31,760 bases of DNA from RGIG3135 sp964477115 (GTDB lineage Bacteria; Actinomycetota; Coriobacteriia; Coriobacteriales; Eggerthellaceae). The position numbers and the translations under genes are program-made. This document shows positions 23,661 to 29,780 of this stretch, one piece after another. Where the stretch lies: positions 1-31,760 of the forward strand of contig CAYZCY010000017.1 in assembly GCA_964477115.1 (NCBI GenBank), read 5' to 3'. Each line of letters begins with the position of its first letter. The first letter of the stretch is position 1. Below the pieces are notes generated by a model. The model searched no databases. It was not told the DNA's origin and worked only from the letters and a program-made list of their open reading frames with translations.

Positions 23661-25283
23661 TCAGTTTGCCCTGCTGGTTTTCTCTATCTCATCACTCGTA
23701 AGCACTATCTTCATCGCCCATGGCGGCACGGGCGGCAAGTCGCGCCCTTCGTCGTCCACGAACACAAATGCCACATCGTAATCGGGCGTCTTCTCGGGGA
23801 ACTGCCCCAAGCCATCTGTAAAGTAAATCGCACCCTTCAGGTCGGTGAGCTCCCCGCGACGGCGCAGCATCTCCACATAGTCGAACACGGGACGGAAATC
23901 GGTTCCGCCAAAGCCGCGCACCTGGAAGCTCTGCATCATGCGATCGACGTCGGAAGTCTCGCGAATGCGAATGTCCGACTGAACCTTCGAGTCGCACTGG
24001 ATAACGTGAATATTGACCTCACGCAGATAGTCTTCCGAGCTCTTGAGGATGCTGAAGGTGTGCTCTACGAAACTCTTGACCAAATCACCGCTTACTGACT
24101 CGGACGTGTCAATGGCTATAACGAAGTCGCGTATGCTTTCGGTTTCCTTGTATTCGAGCGGCTCAATGAACGGCATGTTTCCGTATACCTCCAGGCCGAA
24201 GGTATAGTACACGTAGTCAAACTCGTCCATGTTGAGCTGCATCTGCTCGGTGATGGTCATGAACTTGCGCAGGAAATCATCGTAGTTGTAGCGCTTGCGG
24301 TTGGCGAAGGCCAGGTTCTCCATGAGCCCGCCGGCTTCTTCTCCCCATTCGCGGGCGAAGGTCTCGAGGCTCATCTCTATCTGCTTGGCGATCTCCTCCC
24401 AGTCCTTTTCGTCCTGGACGTCATCCTCGTCGTCGCGCTGGCGATCAGAATCCACGTCCTCAGGCTCTCCCTCAGGGTCTTCCTGCTCGGGAGCCTGATC
24501 GTCATCAGAGGACTCAGGGGCGTCATCTGAATCCTGGTCGAACTCATCCCCAGCACCCTGAGCCTCCTCCTGATCGGGAGAATTGGCCTGAATGGAATCG
24601 GGTTGGAAATCGGGCTGATCGTTGTCTTCCGTCACTTCTTCAGTGGCGTCAGGGTCATGGAAGGTGCCGCCTCCATCATTGTTGACCGGCCATGAGGCGT
24701 GATCGTCGCGCTCGAACAGCACACGCCACTCGTTGAGCTTAGACTTGCCCATTCCGTGGAAGTGCTGGCCTTCGGGTGTTTGGATAAGACCCTTTACGAG
24801 GTGGTATACCTTGTTCGGCAGCAGGCTGCCCGCAATCAGCTTTATCTCGCTCAGGGCCTGACGGCGCGCCTTGTCGTCCGCGCTCTCGAAGCGAGAACCG
24901 CATATGTCAAGGGCGGCACTTTCGACGATGATGTCACAGGCCAGGCTCCACGCCTCCGTGTTTCCGTGTTCCTCATTGTAAGGATGGCGAAAGATGCAGT
25001 GCATGATCAGGTGAAGGTAGTCGCGCACTGATTCCTCAAAGGACTCCTGGAAACGGCCGATCACGCGCAGAGAATCGAAATGCACCTTTTTGCCGTCGGT
25101 GGCAAGCGGATAACGGGAGTCAACGCGCATCGGAGAGAGGCTCATGCGCCATAATGCGAGGTCGAGGAATCGGAATTTCATCATAAGCTGCACGCGGCAC
25201 TCGTCGATGATATCCGCGCCAAGACGGTCTTCTTCGGCTCGTCTCCTAAACTTTATAGTTGCCAGCTCATCCGATGTCTTCAT
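23661..25283 (-). CDS. DUF2201-type VWA protein with inactive-looking metallopeptidase domain
   Basis: Protein of 540 residues. The N-terminal domain (about 1-190) matches the putative zinc metallopeptidase part of DUF2201 proteins, but the usual HExxH reads HLIMH at 91-95, so the catalytic glutamate is missing while both histidines and a later RH (99-100) remain. Residues 201-300 are a very acidic, probably disordered linker. The C-terminal VWA domain (about 385-530) has a complete metal-ion-dependent adhesion site: DTSES (392-396), GGTDF with Thr461, and FTDG with Asp490. VWA proteins encoded next to MoxR ATPases act as substrate adaptors in ATP-driven remodelling (CbbO-CbbQ, NorD-NorQ, ViaA-RavA). 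The gene is 23 bases after the LRR gene and 20 bases before the MoxR gene. Confidence 0.88.
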   Translation of the reverse strand: MKTSDELATIKFRRRAEEDRLGADIIDECRVQLMMKFRFLDLALWRMSLSPMRVDSRYPLATDGKKVHFDSLRVIGRFQESFEESVRDYLHLIMHCIFRHPYNEEHGNTEAWSLACDIIVESAALDICGSRFESADDKARRQALSEIKLIAGSLLPNKVYHLVKGLIQTPEGQHFHGMGKSKLNEWRVLFERDDHASWPVNNDGGGTFHDPDATEEVTEDNDQPDFQPDSIQANSPDQEEAQGAGDEFDQDSDDAPESSDDDQAPEQEDPEGEPEDVDSDRQRDDEDDVQDEKDWEEIAKQIEMSLETFAREWGEEAGGLMENLAFANRKRYNYDDFLRKFMTITEQMQLNMDEFDYVYYTFGLEVYGNMPFIEPLEYKETESIRDFVIAIDTSESVSGDLVKSFVEHTFSILKSSEDYLREVNIHVIQCDSKVQSDIRIRETSDVDRMMQSFQVRGFGGTDFRPVFDYVEMLRRRGELTDLKGAIYFTDGLGQFPEKTPDYDVAFVFVDDEGRDLPPVPPWAMKIVLTSDEIEKTSRAN

Positions 25284-25306
25284 ACCTCACCCCCTTTGCC
25301 CTAGCC

Positions 25307-27652
25307 TCAAAGATCGAAGTCGTCGAACACGCTCTGCTCGAAACGCAGACGTCGTGCTTCGAGCAGATAGTTGGTCATCGTTGCATCCTGCAGCGCGCCA
25401 ACGCGCTCAACCACTGCGTAGATGTTGTCAGCGTTGAGGAACCCGAGGTCAAGCATGGCGTCTATGGAGGCGCGATCGTCACGCTTAGCCAAGGCAAGGC
25501 ATATCGCCTCGACGTTGTTGCTGAGGAAGCGCTCGCACAGCTGGCGGTTTACCACCGACAGGTACACGGGATCCTGCAGACGCCTGATCAGTCGCGTTGC
25601 CTGATCATAAATGTCCAGGCCCTTCTCCGTCGCCGCGTCGAAGCTGCTTCCATTGGTTATGGCCGTATCATAATGGCCGAACAGCACCTCGACGTTCACA
25701 TGGTCAGGTACCGAAAGCGCCAGCATCATCTGCTGAATGCCGCGATCGGTTTCCGGAAAGCGGAACTCGAAGAAATCTCGTCCTTCGTGCTTCTTTACCA
25801 GATCAACGTGAATGAGCTCCACGAAGCCGTCAATCGCCAAGCCGCGAATACCCACCAAAACGATACGGTCCGAAAGGTACAGCTCACGGATTCCCTTTAC
25901 GTTATTGAGCGCATATTGAGCGATCTCGTTTACCTCGGGAGGGATGCGCACGATATCTTCGGAACCCGTGCAGAGCAGGACGCGCAGGCTTCCGTCTGTG
26001 CCAGCACGCTCGAGCAAAAGACTTCCCTGCATGAAGAAGCGCTTGTTGTTCGCGCCCACCTCCAAGCGGCGCAAACTCGGGCTCACGCGTGCTTGCCTCA
26101 TGGACATGCTGAAGTGCGCTCCCTTGGTGATGAGCGCGTTCTTCCCAAGATGCTCTACGCCATCAGGCAAGTACAGCTGCTCCAGGCTGGTGTCGAGAAA
26201 AGCCTCGTTACCTATTCTGCGCACGCTTTCAGGAATACTGATCTGCGTGAGGCAGCCGCAGTCTTTGAAGGCCTCATCCGCGATCTCCTCGAGTCCTTCG
26301 GGCAGAACGACCTCCTTGAGCTTTTGGTGCCCAGCGAACGCTCGCCTTCCCACTCCCGCTACGCCGTCTCGCACCGCATAGCTTACGGCATGGGGATCGA
26401 GTAGCAGCTCAAACCAAAGCCGATCTCCGTCTTTTCTGTACAGGCCTCCCGCTTCATCAAGGAAAAGAACCTCGCCTCCGGCGGCAATCTTGAATGTAGC
26501 TTCAGGGCCCGCATAGCTAAGCTTTGTTCCAGCTGCAAGCGGGTTGCCCAGCTCCTCTACCGTAGAGGGCAGATAGAGCTTTTCGATTGCCGTTCCGGTA
26601 AACGCGTTTTCGCCAATAGTTACCAAACCTTCTTCAAATGTCACGAAGTTAAGCTTTCGGCAGTTGAAGAAGGACTTCTCCTCGATCACGCGCAGAGACT
26701 GCGGCGCCATGAAAGAGGATACGCTCGTCCTCCAAAACGCAAAGCCCTCAATATGCTCAAGCGTGCGCGGAAGATGCACCTGTTCCACGCATGAAAAACC
26801 GCTGAAAGCCTTACGGGCGATAAGCTTACAGCCTTCAGCTACGCGGTACTCGCTCACAGGAACAGCAAGCACCACTAGCACGCTGAAATCATGCCAATAA
26901 ACAGCCTTCCCGTCGGTCTTCAAGAAGGGATTAGCCTCAGAAACGCTCACTTCAACGAGCGCGCTCTTTCCAAAGGCACCGGGTGCGATTTCGCATACGC
27001 CCGCTCCGAGATGAAGCAGCTTCAGAGAGACGTTGTCGAAAAGGCTTGAGTCCAAACGAGGGAGGCAGTCAGGCAGCTGCAACTCTTCCAGCTTATCGCA
27101 TCCACGGAACCAGCTGGAATCATAGGCGGTTAGCAGCGATGGCAGCTTTACCTTCTTCAGGTTCTTGCAGCCGCGGAAGGCGCACTGACCCATTGCGAGA
27201 ACGGTATCGGGGCATACGACCTCAGTGATCTTCGGCAGATAGGCGCAAGCATCCGATGCTATGGCAGCAACGGGCTTTTCAGCGATTGCGCTGGGAATGA
27301 CAAGCGTGCTAACAGCGTTTTCGCACTTTTCGATGCGGATGCTTTTACCGTCAAGGACGACATAGGTCCACGACACTCCCGCATCGTCAACAAACCGACA
27401 CGGCTCAGAAGCCCTGGCCGCTTCAACTGCCGCCGCCTTCTCGCGCGCGATTCTATAATCGCGAATGCGAGCCTCCGACTCCTCTACCACCTCATCAAGA
27501 GCAAAGCCCGCGTTCATAGCCGTTGGCGCGAAGCCACCAAAACACACCTCGAGCTTCGAGGTGTCCTTTGACAAGTTTATGCCCAAGCTCACGCCCATGC
27601 TGTCTCTCCGTGGTTTTGTTGATTTCCTCGTGTTTTCCAACATCGCATCCAT
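25307..27652 (-). CDS. Cytosolic BspA-type leucine-rich-repeat protein
   Basis: Protein of 781 residues built of LRR_5 (BspA-type) repeats, roughly a dozen, in two blocks (about 115-370 and 430-560). Typical units are CAFRGCKNLKKVKLPS, KAFSGFSCVEQVHLPRTL, AFAGHQKLKEVVLPEGLEEI and AFKDCGCLTQISIPESV. Most BspA-type proteins are secreted or on the surface; this one has no signal peptide, membrane segment or sorting motif. The last 150 residues are repeat-free and helical (DIYDQATRLIRRLQDPVYLS onward). It is the first gene of the operon with the VWA and MoxR genes, so a cytosolic recognition role is likely but inferred. A second start at 27598 (GGAG 8 bases upstream, opening MGVSLGINLSKD) is equally plausible and gives 763 residues. 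Confidence 0.88.
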   Translation of the reverse strand: MDAMLENTRKSTKPRRDSMGVSLGINLSKDTSKLEVCFGGFAPTAMNAGFALDEVVEESEARIRDYRIAREKAAAVEAARASEPCRFVDDAGVSWTYVVLDGKSIRIEKCENAVSTLVIPSAIAEKPVAAIASDACAYLPKITEVVCPDTVLAMGQCAFRGCKNLKKVKLPSLLTAYDSSWFRGCDKLEELQLPDCLPRLDSSLFDNVSLKLLHLGAGVCEIAPGAFGKSALVEVSVSEANPFLKTDGKAVYWHDFSVLVVLAVPVSEYRVAEGCKLIARKAFSGFSCVEQVHLPRTLEHIEGFAFWRTSVSSFMAPQSLRVIEEKSFFNCRKLNFVTFEEGLVTIGENAFTGTAIEKLYLPSTVEELGNPLAAGTKLSYAGPEATFKIAAGGEVLFLDEAGGLYRKDGDRLWFELLLDPHAVSYAVRDGVAGVGRRAFAGHQKLKEVVLPEGLEEIADEAFKDCGCLTQISIPESVRRIGNEAFLDTSLEQLYLPDGVEHLGKNALITKGAHFSMSMRQARVSPSLRRLEVGANNKRFFMQGSLLLERAGTDGSLRVLLCTGSEDIVRIPPEVNEIAQYALNNVKGIRELYLSDRIVLVGIRGLAIDGFVELIHVDLVKKHEGRDFFEFRFPETDRGIQQMMLALSVPDHVNVEVLFGHYDTAITNGSSFDAATEKGLDIYDQATRLIRRLQDPVYLSVVNRQLCERFLSNNVEAICLALAKRDDRASIDAMLDLGFLNADNIYAVVERVGALQDATMTNYLLEARRLRFEQSVFDDFDL

Positions 27653-27711
27653 AGCTCACCTGCGCCTTAGCTCTTGGAAGAGCGGACTTAGCGTCACTTC
27701 TCACCAAGACC

Positions 27712-27752
27712 AAACAAGAATAGCGAGATCCACGTAACCCTGCGGATCTCGC
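27712..27752 (-). terminator. Terminator after the 130-residue gene
   Basis: On the minus strand GCGAGATCC and GGATCTCGC form a perfect 9-bp stem with a 12-base loop, followed by UAUUCUUGUUU. It isolates the LRR-VWA-MoxR operon from the gene before it, so that operon should have its own promoter in 27653-27722, where I see no convincing boxes. Confidence 0.8.
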
Positions 27753-27816
27753 GTATCTGGTGAATTACCGCAGCAGAGCGAGGTGTCAGCCTGCGCTGCT
27801 GCAGGGCAAGAACTGC

Positions 27817-28209
27817 CTATTCGGCTGCGGCCTCTCGCGCCGCACGCATCTCTTCGGTGCGCTTGCGATTGATCTCGGTGGACTCCCACGGTGCGCCTGC
27901 GGGGTTGAGCTTACGACGCGGGGACAATTCGTCACCGAACATAATGCAGTAGCGCAGGCCCTTCAAAGTCACATAGAGGCAGGCGATGGGATTCTTGCCG
28001 CCATGGTTGAACACCTCGTAAGTGAGGAATTCGCGGTCGATCATCGGCTGATAAACAGGGCTGCCTTCAACCTTGCTCAGCAAAAGATTGGTAGCCTGAC
28101 GTCCCAGCTCATCCTGCTTAAGAGAGATGTTGTAAAGGATGTTCTCCTGCTCTTCAGTCAGACGGCCGAGCTCTTCGATTTCAGCGCGAATCTCAGCTTC
28201 AGTTGCCAT
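27817..28209 (-). CDS. Conserved-looking 130-residue protein of unknown function
   Basis: I do not recognise a family. The product has an N-terminal helical, probably coiled-coil segment (EAEIRAEIEELGRLTEEQENILYNI in parts), then a compact part with aromatic and hydrophobic strands (PVYQPMIDREFLTYEVFN, ACLYVTLKGLRYCIMFGDE), then a basic helical tail (EINRKRTEEMRAAREAAAE in parts). There is no signal peptide or membrane segment. The ATG at 28209 is chosen because AAGGAG lies 7 bases upstream; a start 7 codons earlier has no such site. It is a single-gene unit ended by a terminator and divergent from the TetR gene. Confidence 0.75.
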   Translation of the reverse strand: MATEAEIRAEIEELGRLTEEQENILYNISLKQDELGRQATNLLLSKVEGSPVYQPMIDREFLTYEVFNHGGKNPIACLYVTLKGLRYCIMFGDELSPRRKLNPAGAPWESTEINRKRTEEMRAAREAAAE

Positions 28210-28315
28210 ATTCAATCTCCTTCTCGTCAAACGATGGCGTCAAGTTTACCCAAAACGAGCCATCATTCCCGCTTCGTCGATCGATGCGGAACACTCTGAG
28301 GAGAATTGTTCTAAT

Positions 28316-28343
28316 TTGCCCCCGAGGACTGTTTTGCTACGAT
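28316..28343 (+). promoter_or_regulatory. Candidate promoter of the TetR-type regulator
   Basis: TTGCCC (28316-28321) and TACGAT (28338-28343) are separated by 16 bases, giving a leader of about 55 bases before the ATG at 28404. The match is moderate. Confidence 0.45.
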
Positions 28344-28403
28344 ATGAGCTGCATTTGTATGGCGAGCAATGCGCCGGCTCATTACACGAAGGGAGGTTTA
28401 AGC

Positions 28404-28964
28404 ATGCAAAAGGATCTGTCGACTAATTCGGATCGCCGTACCTTATACACCAAAAACCTCATTAAAGGATCCTTGCTCGAGCTGCTTAAGACCCACTCTT
28501 ACACATCTATTTCGGTAACTATGCTTTCCGAGAAAGCGGGCATTGGTCGCAACACCTTCTACCGTCACTACAACAACACCTTTGAAGCGCTTGTTGCCTC
28601 AATTGACGATGCGCTTTCTGAGATATTCGCTGTCTTTCGTTATCTGGGTATTGGCTCAGAAGGCCAGCTTCATTCCTTGCTTGCGCCCTTTTGCGAATAC
28701 GTCTTGAACAGCGATAGGTATCGAATCGTATTCACCGACTCTGAACTGACATCGATCATCATTGAACGCTTAATTGCATTCAACGACCGCCAGTTCGTAA
28801 AATCAATCACCCGCACAACATCCTACACCGATCAACAAGCCGAAGCGCTCGTCCGTTTCCAAGCAGCGGGCTGTCTTGATCTCTGCAATCGATACGCACA
28901 CGCTAACATTGAGGATCGAAACGCCATCCTTTCAGCACTTGATTCCTACACCGCCCGCTCGTAA
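28404..28964 (+). CDS. TetR/AcrR-family transcriptional regulator
   Basis: DNA-binding regulator of 186 residues. The N-terminal helix-turn-helix domain is clear: TKNLIKGSLLELLKTHSYTS then ISVTMLSEKAGIGRNTFYRHYNNTFEALV, the usual TetR recognition-helix context. The C-terminal ligand domain (about 75-186) has no motif that identifies a ligand. The ATG at 28404 is chosen because GGGAGG lies 7 bases upstream; the open frame extends further up but that part is cysteine-rich and unlike the family. Codons are less biased than in the molybdoenzyme genes. It is convergent with the molybdoenzyme operon and may regulate it, but no shared operator was found to support this. Confidence 0.92.
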   Translation: MQKDLSTNSDRRTLYTKNLIKGSLLELLKTHSYTSISVTMLSEKAGIGRNTFYRHYNNTFEALVASIDDALSEIFAVFRYLGIGSEGQLHSLLAPFCEYVLNSDRYRIVFTDSELTSIIIERLIAFNDRQFVKSITRTTSYTDQQAEALVRFQAAGCLDLCNRYAHANIEDRNAILSALDSYTARS

Positions 28965-28979
28965 GCTCATAAGCCCTTA

Positions 28980-29013
28980 AACAAAAAGGTCCGCCCACTT
29001 TCGTGGACGGACC
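28980..29013 (-). terminator. Terminator of the molybdoenzyme operon
   Basis: On the minus strand GGTCCGTCCAC and GTGGGCGGACC form an 11-bp stem (one G-U) with a 4-base loop, followed by UUUUUGUUU. It lies 24 bases after the stop of the 91-residue gene. Confidence 0.9.
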
Positions 29014-29037
29014 CAAGCGTAGCAGTCGAGATTCGAC

Positions 29038-29313
29038 TTAGACGCCCTGATAGCCCTTGGACGGGTCGGAGTCGCCAACGCCGATGCCGGTGTCGCCAGC
29101 CTCGTTGCCGGTACGCTTCGTGGAAGTGTAGCCAGCCCATGCGCGAGCGATGAACTTGCCCTTCACGCAGAAGATCTGAGCCTTCATGAGCTCTGCCTTG
29201 GTAACGCCAGCAGCCTCGATGGCCTGAGCCTCGGTCATGCCCTCGCCCAGCTTCTCATTCAGGAATGCAGCAGCGTCGACAGCGTCGAGAGCGAAGAACT
29301 CTTCACGATTCAT
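29038..29313 (-). CDS. 91-residue protein of the molybdoenzyme operon
   Basis: I do not recognise a family. The first 60 residues are predicted helical with a helix-turn-helix-like rhythm (MTEAQAIEAAGVTKAELMKA, then IFCVKGKFIARAWAGY). The last 25 residues are glycine- and aspartate-rich and probably flexible (GNEAGDTGIGVGDSDP). One cysteine is present. The ATG at 29313 is chosen because AAGGAGG lies 5-6 bases upstream; an upstream start at 29373 would run through a hairpin. It is the last gene of the operon, so it may be a third subunit, or a maturation chaperone for the molybdoenzyme. A DNA-binding role is also possible but weaker, given the operon position. Confidence 0.75.
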   Translation of the reverse strand: MNREEFFALDAVDAAAFLNEKLGEGMTEAQAIEAAGVTKAELMKAQIFCVKGKFIARAWAGYTSTKRTGNEAGDTGIGVGDSDPSKGYQGV

Positions 29314-29340
29314 AATTGCCTCCTTGTAACTTGCTATTCC

Positions 29341-29394
29341 CGGCATCCCGGGCGCCAACCTTACGGTCGACAACCCAGGATGCCGTAACAGGTT
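29341..29394 (-). promoter_or_regulatory. Two mutually exclusive intercistronic hairpins
   Basis: Stem A pairs 29357-29366 with 29383-29394 (AACCTTACGG against CCGTAA-CA-GGTT, with a 2-base bulge). Stem B pairs 29341-29348 with 29378-29385 (CGGCATCC against GGATGCCG, perfect). They share bases 29383-29385, so only one can form at a time. They lie between the 117- and 91-residue genes. Confidence 0.5.
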
Positions 29395-29406
29395 AAAACT
29401 TAGAGC

Positions 29407-29760
29407 TTAGAGCTGCCAGAGAACCATCGGACGATCGAACTCTGCCATCTTGGCGATCATCTCATCCAGGGTACCGTAGTACATGGATGCAGACTCCTCG
29501 ACCTGGACGGCCAGCGGGCGCTGACCGGCCTTGTCGCCGCCGGTTCCCCAGTGCTCGGAGAAGATGGAGGTGGGGCAGGGAACGTAGAACCATTCCCAAG
29601 CGTCACCGTCGTTGCCCTCGCCCTTCTTGAACGGGCCGACCTGGACCTCCTTGATGCCGAACTGGTCGAGCGGCAGACCCAGCTCTTCCTTGCAGCCGAT
29701 CTCGGCGGCATGGTTGCCGGAGAAGTAGGTGTAGTCAACGAGAAGCGCGTACTTCGTCAT
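29407..29760 (-). CDS. Ferredoxin-fold subunit without iron-sulfur ligands
   Basis: Protein of 117 residues that follows, along its whole length, the 4Fe-4S dicluster electron-transfer subunits of molybdoenzymes. These typically begin KYALLVDYxxCTGCxxCExxCKxE, and here the four cluster positions read F13, N16, A19 and C23. The second typical set, in PVPTDxCDLC, reads PCPTSIFSEH, and the third set near the end (usually PSCVxxCxxxC) reads PLAVQVEESASM. Only two cysteines (23 and 62) remain, so no cubane cluster can be held in the usual way. Surrounding marks (LGLPLDQFGIKEVQVGP, WEWFYVPCP, MYYGTLDEMIAKMAE) are retained, showing selection on the fold. The ATG at 29760 lies 20 bases after the molybdoenzyme stop. 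It is probably a structural subunit. Confidence 0.8.
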   Translation of the reverse strand: MTKYALLVDYTYFSGNHAAEIGCKEELGLPLDQFGIKEVQVGPFKKGEGNDGDAWEWFYVPCPTSIFSEHWGTGGDKAGQRPLAVQVEESASMYYGTLDEMIAKMAEFDRPMVLWQL

Positions 29761-29780
29761 TGTAGTCACGTCCTTTCGGG

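Noticed and set aside
22201..23781. Long open frame (526 codons) on the plus strand across the MoxR gene
   Set aside because: It is antisense to a gene with clear AAA+ motifs, its protein shows no family pattern, and long antisense frames are expected in GC-rich coding DNA.
25259..26404. Open frame of 381 codons on the plus strand across the LRR gene
   Set aside because: Complement of the repeat region; no independent start signal or family match.
28203..28403. Extended start of the TetR gene
   Set aside because: The extra 67 residues are cysteine-rich, overlap the candidate promoter, and the ATG at 28404 has a strong ribosome site.
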